This document shows, in pieces, positions 33,722-45,514 of a DNA stretch of 64,000 nt. A model generated the notes under the pieces. It was not told the origin of the DNA. It did not search any database and saw only the letters and a program-made list of their open reading frames with translations. Numbering within the stretch: the first letter of the stretch is position 1; every line of letters begins with the position of its first letter. A program made the position numbers and the translations under genes. This DNA is from Scenedesmus sp. ARA3 (taxonomy: Eukaryota; Chlorophyta; Chlorophyceae; Sphaeropleales; Scenedesmaceae), in contig RWJK01001821.1 of the NCBI GenBank assembly GCA_004335835.1, positions 62,001 to 126,000 of the forward strand, read 5' to 3'.

Positions 33722-35128
33722 TAGAGAGCCCTCAGAGCAAGCCGCAGAGCAGGCCAAGCCTGAGATCCTGCCAGGTAGCCAGCAGCAGCAGCAGCAGCAA
33801 GAGCTGGAAGATCACCAGCCTCAAGTCAACAGCAGCAGCAGCAGCAATGCACTCATTGAAAGTGCAGCTGCCAGTGTGAGCAAGACGAATGTGGAATTGC
33901 AGGCTTCGGACAACCAGTCTGAGGAGCAGCAGCAGGTAGTACAGCAGCAAGGTGACATGCTACAGGCTGCGCAGCAGGCACAACAGCAGGAACAGCAGCA
34001 GCAAGGTAGCCAGCAGCAGCAGCAGCAAGCAGAGCAGCAGTCTTCCCGGTCGCCTGAGCAGCTGCAGCTGCAGTACCTGAGGCACCAAGCGCTGAAGCTG
34101 CAGGCTTTAGAAGACTACCAGCAGCTCATGCAGCAGTACCCTAGCACCACCAGCAGCAGCAGCAAGCAGCGCAGCACACCATCAGCAGCAGCTGGCGATC
34201 AGCAGCAGCAGCAGGAGCAGCCGGAAGATCCCCCAGATGTGCCAGTGCTTGATGCTGCGCTGCTGATTGCAAAGCATGCACACCCTGAGCTAGATGCAGC
34301 AGCAGTGAAGCAGCAGCTGGATGATCTGGCTGCTGAGGTGGCGGCTGGGCTGCCGGCTGGCGTGCGCTACCCGCTGCGAGTGATCAAGGAGATCAACCGG
34401 GTGCTGTATGAGGTGCACGGCTTTGGCGGCAACACAGAGGACTACTGTGAGTGGCGGCAGGGCTGCTGCTTTTGGTATCAACAGCGTATGCAGCGCATGG
34501 TTTAATTCAGCTGAGGTGCAGCGTAAAGAAGCAGCAGCATGGAGGCAGCGATTCTCTTCTACTATGCTGCTGGTGCAGGAGGTGCAGCGACATGGTGTCT
34601 GTGTTGATGCTTGTGGGGTTGGGCGTCAAAATATACCATTGCATTGGCCCCTGCTGCCCAGCATGGTGCTGGTGAGGCATGTGAAACTGGTGTGTCGCCT
34701 GTTCTGTGCCCGCCTGCGCCTGCCACAGATCACCCTGACAACAGCTGCATTAACCGGGTGCTGGAGACAAAGGAAGGTGAGGCGCGGCAGTCCTGTTGTG
34801 CAGCCGCAATTGCTGATCAGGACTGAAGCAGTATCTCTTCTGCTGTTCTTTCTGGTAATCAAGTGCCTGTTTTCGTCAATGTCTTTGCTTTCATGTCAAT
34901 CAGTCAGTGAGGGCGGGCCAAACGGTAGCATCGGCAGTCGACTCTTGAGGACGGTCAGTTGCAATGCTGCTCAGGGTCGCAACACATTGCTGTATGTATC
35001 TGCCGCACCTGCGCCCATCAGGCTTGCCTTGTGCTCATACAGTCCTCATGCCCCTCAAGTGTGCAACGTATATTATCGGCATATGCATTGAAGCGAGCTG
35101 TTCGTGTGGTGCTGGTCATAGCAACTGC

Positions 35129-35178
<50 letters not shown>

Positions 35179-36945
35179 AGGCATCCCCATCAGCCTGTCC
35201 ATCGTGTACATGGAGGTGGCTGCGCGCCTGGGGCTGCGCATGGCAGGCGTCAACCTGCCCGCACACTTCATGATACGGCCGCAGGTGCGGGCCCGCGCTG
35301 TGATGCCAGCAGCAGAAAGCTAGTCTTGCTGTTGTGACTGCGGTCGTTGCTGTCTGCAGGTGCGCAGACGTCAACTTGCATCACTGTTGAGGTGTGCGTT
35401 TGCTGTTTGTTGGTGCCTCGTCAGTGCTGCACTACGCTGAACGCTGCTGCTGCTGCTGCTGGCCAGGTGGAGGGCATGGAGCTGATGATTGACGCCTTCA
35501 ATGCAGGGGAGCTGACGGCGTTGCAGGACGCCGAGGACGTGCTGGGCAAGCTCATGGGCTACCAGGTGGGCGGCTGGCCAAAAGATATTCCTCACAATGG
35601 GGTTGTGGCCAGGCAGAGAACGGCAGCAGTGACATGCTGTACCGAGTGCGGCAGCGCATTGTGGCTGCAGGTGCTGCTGCGGCTGTGTGGTGCTGTGGAC
35701 TGCAGGGAGGGGTTGCTTACACTGGCAACGGCAGCAGCTTGTAACATGGGCGCTGCGTAGCGGTTGCAAGCGGCACGGGGTGGGTTGTGGGGCTGGCTGC
35801 ATAGGCAGCGAGGTGGCTGCTTCCTGCAGGCCTGCTGCTGCTGCTGCACTTCCTGGGCTGGTGTGAAAGTTTGTGTGCTGCGCGTGCTGCTGTGCCTGTG
35901 GCCATGGGAAGCTACGCTTGCTGTGACACCCTGCTGGTCCAGCTGTCTCTGCTGCTGTGCTGCAAAGCGCAGGTGAAGCTGGATGCTTGTTTTTGGCCTA
36001 AATGATGCTTGCATGCTGCTGTGCCTGTTCTCGCTGCTCGTCTGCTCGTCTGCTCGTCTGCTCGTGTGCTCTGCCGCAGGTGAAGCTGGACCCTCGCTGT
36101 GTGCGCGGCGACACACCCTACTTCAGCGGGCGGCAGCTGCTGCTCAGGCTTCTGAACAACCTGCGCCAGATCTACCTCACGCTCAACATGGCGGAGGACG
36201 CGTTGGGCATTGTACGGTGCGTGGTTGGTGTACTGTTCATACATTGTTATGTTCACTGTTGTGTGTAAGGAGATGGGCTGGGGTAGTTGTAGTGCAGGAA
36301 ATAGGGGTGGGCATGAGAACAGTGGTGTGCTTGCAGCATGTTTTGGAAGCAGGCTGTAGGGCAGGTCATGCACAGCTGGGCGGACAGTGCACTGCTGTTG
36401 TCATGTATGGGCATGCAGCGGTGCCCTGGGGTGAGGGTGCAGTCTTCATTTGCATCGCAGTATGCTTGGTTTCACGCTGCCGCCTCACACAGAAATAAGG
36501 CATAAGTTGCAGCACAGGCAGGGACACATCTGGGTCCTGCAGGACAGCCTTCGTCGCGTGTCATTCATTCAAGCTCACGCCCTTACCACAACAAATATCA
36601 TTGTATCCATAGTATTGCATGGTGTTGACTGTTGAACCATATGTATGCTGCTGCAGGTACATGCGCGCAACTGCCCCTGCAGGCATGCTGCCTGAGCTGC
36701 AGCGTGACGAGGGCCTGTGTCTGTACGGCCTGGGCAGGCTGGCAGAGGCAGCAGAGGTGCTGGGAGATTACCTGCAGCAGGGCGCACCCAGCGGAGATGC
36801 AGCGGTGGTGACGGCAGTGCTCGAGAAGATACGCGAGCGGGCAGCCGAAGCGGCAGCAGCTGCGGCAGTTGCATCAGCGGCAGCAGCAGCTGCTGCTGCT
36901 CGTAGCAGTGGTGGCAGTGCAGAAGAAGATGGTGATGCCAGTTGA
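33408..36945 (+). CDS. SirB1/transglutaminase-like domain protein with TPR-like C-terminus, probably plastid
   Basis: Exons 33408..34446, 34729..34776, 35181..35284, 35467..35565, 36080..36216 and 36657..36945 join in phase to give 571 residues. After an Arg/Ser-rich N-terminus and a long Gln/Ser-rich stretch comes the SirB1 N-terminal domain: LDAALLIAKHAHPELD, INRVLYEVHGFGGNTEDYY, PDNSCINRVLETKEGIPISL, SIVYMEVAARLGLRMAGVNL, PAHFMIR and the 'LMIDAFNAGEL' segment. The C-terminal 150 residues (RGDTPYFSGRQLLLRLLNNL, NMAEDALGIVRYM) look like TPR helices that usually follow this domain. The family is related to transglutaminase folds but usually lacks a known enzyme activity, and its role in algae is unclear. 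Start 33408 (MAAAPHASHQ) gives a transit-peptide-like N-terminus; an intron near 33600 is possible. Ends in poly-Ala. Confidence 0.85.
35968..36095. repeat. Duplicated exon-5 acceptor side in the SirB1-like gene
   Basis: CGCAGGTGAAGCTGGA occurs at 35969 and at 36076 (real acceptor and first codons), 107 bp apart. Only about 16 bp are conserved, so this is the weakest of the splice-site duplications. Confidence 0.55.
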
Positions 36946-37741
36946 GCTATCTGCTCAATGCTTGCTGTCCGTTTGCAGTGGGGGTTACAGCCGTGCAGCG
37001 GTGCTGTGGCGCACGTGAGTAGAGAAGGCAACCAAGGCATCGTACAGCAGGTCGTAGCGCTGGTGCCCTATGCGCCTTTGCAAGGTGGCGTCTGCACACC
37101 AGTACAGTGAGCTGGAACGCTGTTGTAATATGTGTTGCCGTTTTGGTCTGCTCAGCTTGCAGACTGAAGAGGGGTGTCGATCTTGGGTAACACGTTACAA
37201 ACATGCTACAGCTGCAATGAGACGCTTTTTTCTGGTAACTGCTAAACCCTTTGCCAGTCGCAGTAGTGCAGCCCTATAAAGCTTGCAATGCAGCAAACAT
37301 GATGTTTAGTTGAGCCGGTTGATACTGATAGTTGCAACTTTATTTGATTGACTACTGGGAACAGCAGCTGCAGCGAAGTGGCTGGTGGTGTGGTAGTGCC
37401 GAGATATACTCAGTTCTTCTCCTCCGAAGAGCAGCGGTACTCACCTTGGCTTGCTGTGACCCTATTAACAACCACGGCGTGTTAGGATATTTCCAAGCAG
37501 GGGTTCCAGGTGTGCTGACAAAGAGAACGTTGACGCGGGAAAGTGGGACACTGCACGCCCAGCGGCCAGCACTTACTCCGAAGAACATGCACCTGCATAA
37601 CTTATGTCTTTAAAACAGCTCTGCTTGTTGCTGCGAGCGCAAGAGATGGCTGCTCGGCTGTTCTGCCCGAAACTTGTGCTGCTCGTCTGCATCTGTGGCT
37701 GCAGGCTGCGTCCAGGCAGCGGGTGCAGTCTTGTTTGAGAG
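36946..37741. other. Intergenic region, no gene seen
   Basis: This stretch holds the 3' UTR of the SirB1-like gene and the upstream region of the next plus-strand gene. No frame with family similarity or good splice context is found. Confidence 0.4.
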
Positions 37742-39579
37742 ATGGACGGCCGCACGTCTGAGAACACCGAGAAGCTTATGCGTTTACCTTCATCTGCCAT
37801 TGTCGAGCAAGCATTGCTCAGTGGCTCCAGTGATGCCGCTACAGCTGCACCAGCTGGGTGGTGCACAGCAGACAGCAGTGCAGCAGCTGCCAACCTTCTT
37901 GCAACCAGCCGTGGCCGCTCTATGTCTGGCAAGGCACTACCACCGGCATCTCTCTGCAGCCAGCCACAGACACACAGTGTGAACGCGGAGCTCCTCCTGC
38001 TTGAAGAGCTGCAGCGCGCAGAGGCAGACATGTTCCCAGACCTCTTCTCAGAGCTCCCAGCAGCACACAACGCCACTTACTCCGCAACAGACTACGATGA
38101 CTTCTTCGTAGGCTCTGAGCCATCAACCCCCATTGTGCACCAGGAGCCTGATGTGCCAGAGGCCTCCCCCATCTTCAACAAGCGCCAGCTTGCAGGAAAC
38201 CATGAAGAAGATGACAAGTTCAGCGGCATCGCTGAAGTCATCCACTGGAGCGGCAGCAACAAGGTGCACAAGCGGCTGCCGCAGCTCATCAGGAAGGCAG
38301 CTGCACGCAGACCCTTCATGGACATTGCCGCAGTAGCACAGCTGGCACAGGGTGACCCTGCCCGGCTAGTGTATGCCAACCCAGCAGCTAAGACAGCAGC
38401 ACGTGTGCCAGGTGCCCCTGCAGCTGCAGCAGTGGCACGCCAGGTGCCAGTCAGCACGCCAGCAGCTGTGCAGCCTGTCAAGATCACCGTCAAAAAGAAC
38501 GCAGGTGCAGTGAAGTGCCCTCAGCACAAGCCAGGTTGCCTGAAGCCTGCTCTCCGCCAGCCAGCGTCTCAGCCGCAGCAAGGGCACCACCCTCAGCTTT
38601 CTACCGAGGCAAGTCAAGCTGCAGGAGCAGCAGCGACAGCGGCAGTCGCAGGTGTGCAGCAGCAAAGAAATACTACAGCATCATAGCTGAGATGCTTGCA
38701 ACAGCAGCTGCAGCTGGAACACCAGGAGCAACATCCAGTGCAATTGCTGCGGCAGCGCTGTCAGCAGCACTGGCGGCAGCAAACACCTCAGCCACTGCTG
38801 CAATGATGCAAGAATCCACTGGACATGGCACTCCTGCAGGCAACACCTATCCTCAGGTTCTGGGCAAGCGCTGGGAGCGGGACTGGGAGCAGCAGCCAGC
38901 CGGTGTGAATCCTGCCTGCACAGCAGCACGCAAAGAAACGCAGCAGGCGAGTGTGGTCAGCGCCATTCAACCAGCTGCGGGTGGACCCAGCACTGGTGCA
39001 CCTGGAGAGAGCTCCAGCAGCGTGCAGTGCAGCGGTGCTCAGGGTGGTGCCTGCAGCCCAGCCAAGAAGCGCATCAGGTTCAGGGACTCGCTGCCAGGTC
39101 ACTCGCTGCAGGAGTTCAGGCTGTTCCTGAAGCACGAGCCTCCATTCAAGGTAGCTGATCCTGCAGGCACAGCGCTAGCATGCCTCAGCTGGTTACTACA
39201 ACTGCGCTGATTAGTTCGTGTAGCATGCAGCATGCTGATCTCATCAAGCATTGGTGCCATGCTGCCCAAGACCTGGCCATGGTGACCTCCTTTTTTGACA
39301 CGCCCAAGCTGTATGACAAGGCCTGCAGGAAGCATGTACTGCACATTGCTGCAACACACCAACTGCGCTGGTTCCATTGCCACCTCACTCTAATGCTCAT
39401 CTACACACGTTCCGCACATGCAGGCTGCTGCTGATGCGCGCATGCGCCAGCGCAAGCAGCGCCGGCCGCTGGACCTTGAAGGATTGAGGACGCGCAAGGA
39501 CCAGACCCCTGAACCAGCGCCGCTGTTTGGGTGCCTGTACAACCCACTATTCAATTATGTGCGACGCTTTTCAGTATGA
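37742..39579 (+). CDS. Unrecognised Ala/Gln/Ser-rich protein with a frame change near 38505-38690
   Basis: I do not recognise this protein. The best model has exons 37742..38504, 38561..39150 and 39424..39579 and encodes 502 residues. The first part (MDGRTSENTEKLMRLPSSAI) includes an acidic-aromatic segment SATDYDDFFVGSEPSTP and IAEVIHWSGSNKVHKRLPQL. The next part has KKYYSIIAEMLATAAAAG, then a basic SPAKKRIRFRDSLPGHS, and the last exon ends PLFGCLYNPLFNYVRRFSV. The first and second parts lie in different frames; a 56-bp GT-AG intron (38505-38560) restores phase, but so would a 1-bp indel (see findings). Basic clusters and low complexity suggest a nuclear regulatory protein, which is only a guess. 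Confidence 0.5.
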
Positions 39580-40779
39580 GATCTGGTAGTTTCTTTCCTT
39601 TCCCTTTAAAGGACCGTCCTGGGTTGCTGTTTTCTCTGCCAGAATGTGAGTGCTCAGGTGGCACACCCAATGGGCACTGGCGGAAGCTTGAGGAAGTGAT
39701 CTCAAGGGCAGCTGTTGCATAGCTGTCAGCTGTCAGCTTCTGGCACCATTACTCTCGATACAAGAGCAGGCAGTGCAGGGCATTGAATGCTGTATGTGTG
39801 AGTTGTGATTATGTTGCCATTGTTAGCTCGGGGAAGCTGCGATCGGTTTGGCAGGGCTGTGGGTGCATGAGGCAAGTGGCACAATCATCTGGCGCGTGAC
39901 ATTTGCTGCACTTTCTACAGTGTGCAATGGCACGTACACAGTACCTGGGAACCGGCGAGAAGAAAAAAAACCGGCGAGAAGCTGTGTAAATCATGGTTAC
40001 ATCAGGAGAGCGATCTCAGGAGTGGCAAGGCTATGCAAGCCAGCAGCACGGGGCGCAGCTTGCGAGTCGGGTAACTGTCCAACGTGCAGTGCACAAGTTT
40101 GGCCAACAGACCAGGCCTGCACACTGCAAGACCAGCCATCACCAACATGACATTGACTGAACAATGCAAATGAACACATGCACTTGAGATAGCCTTTGAT
40201 ACACACTATGCCTTGATGCAGGCAGCCAGTGGCACACAGGCATCATACACAAGTATGCCGTGAATGCTTTGTGTAGCGATGTTTAGCCCTGCCTGATCAA
40301 CTTTTGGAGGTCCCTCCACCAGCGCCACTGCCACACCAATCAGTGTTGCAACATGGCACTACACCAAGAAGAACTAGCTGCAGCCAGGCGACCAGAAACA
40401 AGCCACACTGGCCTATCAAATAGCACCTGTTGTGCACTGAGTGTAGTACACAGCACTGTTGAGCTCGTCAGCACTCCCAGCTCAACAACTGCGTCGCTTT
40501 CTGAAGGCCAAATCAAGCTCCAGCAGTGAGCAAACATGCGAGAGCACCCCCTGCAGGCTGGTGGCAAGCCTGTGCCCCACAGCTCATGTTGCAACCCAAC
40601 GGTGGGTTCCCAGGTACTACTTGGTACCAATGTCACAGCTGCTACCCACTTCCCATGACTGGGTGGCCCGCCTCATGAAAATTTGGCGCATTTGCAACAC
40701 AATGGAAGCCGCCACATGCTACAAGCCACACACGTGCCCAAATGTACAGCAGCAGCAGCAGCTGGCTAGCAGCATGCCC
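39580..40779. other. Convergent intergenic region
   Basis: This lies between the unknown gene and the AP-4 mu gene, which end toward each other. It is less repeat-rich than most of the window. No exon recognised. Confidence 0.4.
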
Positions 40780-43700
40780 TCAAGTCCTGAACGTGTAGCT
40801 GTTGCTGCTGGTGACGTAGCGCACCCAGCGCTGCGGGTTGTAGTTGCGTTCCTTGCGCATTATCTGCAGGTACTTGAGGCTGATGCGGCTGGCGCTGAAC
40901 ATGGGAATCGTGAACTTCAGGTTCACGGGGCCGACTTCAGTGCGAAGTGACGCGCCAAAGGGCTTGGTGAGGGTGAGGCGCGCCCGCATGGACAGGTCCA
41001 TGCCGCCTGGACAGCGCAGTAAACACAACCGGTCAACACCGTATCTACATCACACACTCAAACAGTAAACATGCATACGGCTTCGAATGGCATCATTGTG
41101 CACACGCTAGGCTGCTGCGCGCCTGTGAACAGTATATACTGCTTGCAACCTGATCTTGCCGTTGCATACGGCATTGGTGCTACAGGTACACGCAGCAGCA
41201 AGCCCTCTACGCCGCATTTGCAATACACCTGTGCCAGCAACAAATTTACGCCCAGCGCAGCAGCACTCAACCCTAAAGCGCAGCCGCACCTGACACCTTC
41301 TTGAACCGCCAGCGCAGCAGGTGCGTCTTATCACTGAACTCCCAGCCCGCCAGCGCTGCCGAGCCTGGTGCATCCACCTCACAGTGCACGCGTGCTACGT
41401 GGCCAGGCAGCGGCAGCTCCACTTCTAGGCCTGAGGCGGCCTTGTCAGCAGGCACATCACACCACAGCCGCAGCCGCACCAGTGCCTGTGCGACAGCACG
41501 GAATCATGATGTGCAACAACAGCAGCAGCAGCAGTTGCAGCAGCAGCAGTCCAGCCAATTTTGAAGGGAAGAGGAAAATTCTCACCATGATAAGCAGCGG
41601 ATGGGACAAGCATTCACCAGGCAGACAGTCGCCAGATGAAGGCTTGTCCACTTGCGAGCCATACCACACTGCACAGCTCAGCGCGCTTTGCGTTCGCTGG
41701 CTGGGTCTGCCGCCATCGCGATGCTGAAGCAACATTAAGTTGGGAAAAGGGGCATGTCACACTGTGATGAGCTGTTTCAGCGCTGCGCACCTTGTGGTCG
41801 CTGGCTGGGTCTGCCTCCGTGGCGATGCTGAGCCGGAAGGGCAGCCGCAGCGCGTGGCTGGTGCGGTAGTTGGCCAGCGCAAACTCGCCGTCCGGCGGCA
41901 CCAGGCTGATGCAGCGCTCCGTGTCAAACGCAGACAGGTCAGCAACCTGGCAGCAGCAGCAGCAGCAGCAACAGCAGGCAGCGAGTGAGCCAGGGTGGGT
42001 GGAAACTGCAAATGATGAGGCAACCGTGCATACTTGAACACAACAAAACATCAGCAGTGCACAATCAGCAGCGGAACAAACAGCAGCAACATATCCTGGC
42101 AAGCAGGATATCTAAATCAGAAAGCACGCATGCTGTCCAGGAAGCACCAAACACACCTCGTGGAAGTTGACATCGTCCAGGATGACCAGGCTGCTGTCTG
42201 CAGCGTAGTCGCCCGCGCTGAAGCCGCTGCCTCCGCCGTAGCCGCCGCCGCCGGCGTAGCCGCTGCCGTCGCGCCGCGTGATGAGCAGGTCGTCGTTGAG
42301 CTTGATCTTGAGCGGCGGGTTGCCCGCCAGGTAGCTCTTGACCTGCAGTTGTGTTATGTTGTGTTATTTGTGTTATGTTATGCTTTGATAGAAAATTGAG
42401 CAGGTTATGAGGGCATGTGGGCGCACCAGAGCTGCAGACCATGTGCTTGCACCATGCCGCCGTCTTGGCTTCCACAGGCGTGCGCGTTAAAGCGTTCCCC
42501 AGCAACATAGCAAGCATGCAGAAACAGCGTACACGGAGGTGAAGACACATGCCCGGCCGCACCTGTATCGAGCCGTCTATCTGGCTGCTGATGGCGTGGC
42601 CTGCCGCGTTGAACGTAACCGCCAGCCGCTCCACTACATCCACGTAGATCTCGTCGCGGCGCTTGCCGTCGGTGCGGTTGGTGTCCAGCACGCTCTTAAA
42701 CACACCCGTGGGGCCCTTAGACAGCCCAAACAGCGGCTTGAGCGAGGCCTGCGGGAGCAACATGGACCGCATTGAGTAGCGGCACTGCTATATATGTTTG
42801 AGGCATGCGCAGGAAGCAGCAAGTTTGCAGCAGCGGCCCTTGACAGCCCAAACAGCTGGTTGACAAAGGCCGCTGATACGCAGCCACATGCACGCCATGA
42901 CACATTTTCGGTAGCACTGCAGCACATGGTGTTGATATGCGCATGTGTCGCATTGTGCGCAGAAGCCTCGGACAGTCCAAACAGCGGCTTGAGCAAGGCC
43001 CCCTCGCCCTACTCACTGGTGGCGTACCCTGGTCAACTTCGGGACCCTAGGATTTGAACGTCGCCCCCGTGGGGACTTTTAGCCAAAAAGTCCACACTTC
43101 TACCGCAGGTCCAGCTCGATGCACAATGTGTACAAAGTCAGCTGCAACAGAAGCAGTTCGTTTGCTGCCAGCATGCCAACCTCAACCCCCGGCCCCCCCC
43201 CCTCCTCTCTCGCATACGCCACGCGCCTCAGCTTGCTGTGCCCCGCCCACCCACCGGCGGCGCCACCACTGTGGGCTCGTTGAGCACAAAGGTCTTGAGC
43301 GCCTCCGTGCTGGTGTTCTGCGGCAGCCCGTAGTCCAGCAGCTCATCGAGAAGTTCGTAGATGAGCGGGAAGTTCTTGCGGATGGCCTCCTCGCTGATGC
43401 TGCCGCAGTAGTCCTGCAGGCATTGATGATGCGCAGAGTGGCAGGCGTGTGGGTTGATTTCAAGAGGGATGGCTGCTTGCGCATGATGCTGCTGATGGGT
43501 GTGCTGCTGCAGGCAACGTGGCTGTTGCTCAGCAGCCGCTGCTGCACGCCAGTGAAATGATTCAGCAAGCAAGGACTGTGTCTGCCAACTGCAACGCGCG
43601 CACGGCCCTCGGCCGCTGCTGCTGGACCTCCAGCAACACATGCTGCACAAGCTGCCACCACTGCCCGGCGCTGTTGCTGCGCACGTGCTGCTGTCCACCA

Positions 43701-44550
43701 GCTGCTGCAGCGCCAGCCCCCACTGCTGCTGCTGCTTGCCTCTCTCCAGCTACTGCTGAACATGCTGTAGCTTGCCACACCTTGATGATGATGCTGATGC
43801 GCTTCAAGAACTCCAGCACAAATGAGGGCGACACATTGTCGCGTGTGGTGGCGACAAGGTGCACGCCGCCATCCTGCAGCATGAGAGCGTTCAAGGCCAA
43901 GCGCTGAGCTGCTGCCATGCTGTAGGGTCAATCAGCGCGCACAACAGCTACTGAAGCAGCACTGACAGCGCTCGGTAGCACACGCAATCATCACTCCGTG
44001 CACAGGAGCTAGCTGCTGCTGGTTGCTGGCTGTTGTGTGAACTGGTGCATGCATAATCATGCACGCCACAGGGCACCATATTTGCTGTTGTGCTGCTGCT
44101 CCTGTTGCTGAATCACCTTGACGCTGAGATATGACACGCCATCAACTAGGAAGATGGGTGGTGCCTCATCCCCTGCTTTGTAGAACTTTGACGTGCGGAA
44201 GAACGTTTCTGTGCTGGTCTGCACAGCACGGCAGCACACGGTGACTGGCGGTTTAGGTGGCTGCATCAATTGCAAACATGTGCAGGCCCTTTCCCTTGCG
44301 CAATAAAACATTGTGGTGCAGCGCAGGGTGGCAAGTACTGCAATACCACAGCTGCAACAAGGGGCACTCATGCATCCACGCAGCAGATTCAAGGAGTCCC
44401 AAAAGCAGCATGCACAGTCTGTGTGGCCATTTGCAGGATGCAACCTTGAGCACTGCACCTGCTGCTGCTCACCTTCGGCACGTTTCCTAGGTAGTCCCTT
44501 CTGATTATCACATCTCCTCTTGGGCTGAGGATGAAGAATTGCGAAATCAT
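40780..44550 (-). CDS. AP4M: AP-4 adaptor complex mu subunit, nine exons
   Basis: Exons 44550..44473, 44218..44117, 43873..43781, 43413..43255, 42748..42563, 42342..42157, 41946..41791, 41485..41290 and 41006..40780 join in phase to give 460 residues, the family's usual size. The longin-like N-terminus starts [20 protein letters not shown] and includes [16 protein letters not shown] and [12 protein letters not shown], then [20 protein letters not shown]. The mu homology domain shows [54 protein letters not shown] and the C-terminal [20 protein letters not shown]. These agree with plant AP4M rather than AP-1/2/3. AP-4 makes clathrin-independent carriers at the trans-Golgi and recognises cargo through mu. 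Exons 5 and 7 have duplicated edges (listed). The start codon is fixed by the invariant MISQFF. Confidence 0.96.
41692..41840. repeat. Duplicated exon-7 donor side of AP4M
   Basis: TCGCTGGCTGGGTCTGCC starts at 41798 (in exon 7) and 41694 (intron), 104 bp apart, followed by GCGATGCTGA in both. The ghost copy has lost the GT donor. Confidence 0.75.
42715..43000. repeat. Triplicated exon-5 acceptor side of AP4M
   Basis: ACAGCCCAAACAGCGGCTTG (real, 42721) recurs with few changes at 42843 and 42972, a spacing of 122 and 129 bp. On the minus strand all three read [12 protein letters not shown]. Confidence 0.88.
43030..43130 (-). other. tRNA-like sequence (possible SINE or tRNA pseudogene) in AP4M intron 4
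   Basis: On the minus strand GTTCAAATC fits the pol III B-box consensus GWTCRANNC. About 60 bases upstream an A-box-like GAGCTGGACCTGCGGTAGA occurs. Between them a hairpin GGACTTTT-TGGCT-AAAAGTCC takes the anticodon-arm position, and CCCC..GGGG could be a long variable arm. T-stem and acceptor stem do not pair well, so it is not a functional tRNA gene as far as I can see. Confidence 0.3.
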
Positions 44551-45514
44551 GGTGCAGAGGCCCCCTGCCAGGTGGTCTACTGCTGCATGCTACTGCATTA
44601 TGCACACCAACCGCTGCCCCACCCGCCTTGCACCTGCTGAGTGGCCTGATGTTCACCAAAAGAATACGTAAGGAGTACAACGATGTACGGAAGATGCAGA
44701 TGCAAGGATCTTGCAACAAGGGACGCGTGTCTTCAGCACCAGTGTTTGTGAAGAGCCGAATATATAGCTAGAAATGCTTGATCTGGACAGAAAGGAACAC
44801 TATCACGTCAGTCGTTTGACTGTAGAGTGTTTGGTACGCAACAGAGCGTGTAATGGAGGGACCTTGAGACCTGATGGCCACGTGTGACTGATGCCGGCCG
44901 TGTTAAACAAGTCGGATACCCAACAAGTTCAATTATAAAGCCGGGCGTTGCAGCATTAGGATGAGTCGTGCCTGTACACACAACCAACTGACTTGTACTT
45001 GTATCTGTCCTGCCGTTCTGGCCAGGGCAAGTGTACAGGCTGAGCTTTACATTCCCCATTCAGTCGCCCCTAGCAACATCACCAGACCAAACAAAGCCAC
45101 ACATCAACCTCATATTTGCCTTCTGTCACATGTACCCATCCAAGGAATGTGACCGTGCAGCCCAAAGCAGCAGCAGCAGCAGCAGCAGTAGCAGCACCAG
45201 CAGGCGTGCTGGGCAGAACCCTTGCTTGAGAGCATGGGTGTCAGCCACCAGCCCAAGCTTAAGCTTGTGGATGCACTGCCTATCTGGTGGAGGATAGCCC
45301 GCCAATGGTTCACAGGTGATGGATGTTCTGCAGCAACACCAACGCTAGCGGTTAGCCCCGTGCAGCTGCTTCCTGCAGTCAAGAAGCTATAGCGCTAGGC
45401 CAAGCAATAAACTCAATTGCTGTAAAACCCTGCTCTCTCCAAGTAGAACAGGCTGATCTGCGCAGATGCAACAGTGTGATGGCCAATCTTGTTGCTGCTG
45501 AGGAGGCTGGACAG
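44551..45514. other. Divergent region AP4M / ABCD2-like gene
   Basis: About 960 bp between divergent starts. A CAG run at 45165-45195 and the palindrome CAAGCTTAAGCTTG near 45254 are the only notable elements. No exon recognised. Confidence 0.4.

Noticed and set aside
43030..43130. A functional tRNA gene
   Set aside because: B-box and a central hairpin are present but T-stem and acceptor stem do not pair; kept only as a tRNA-like element.
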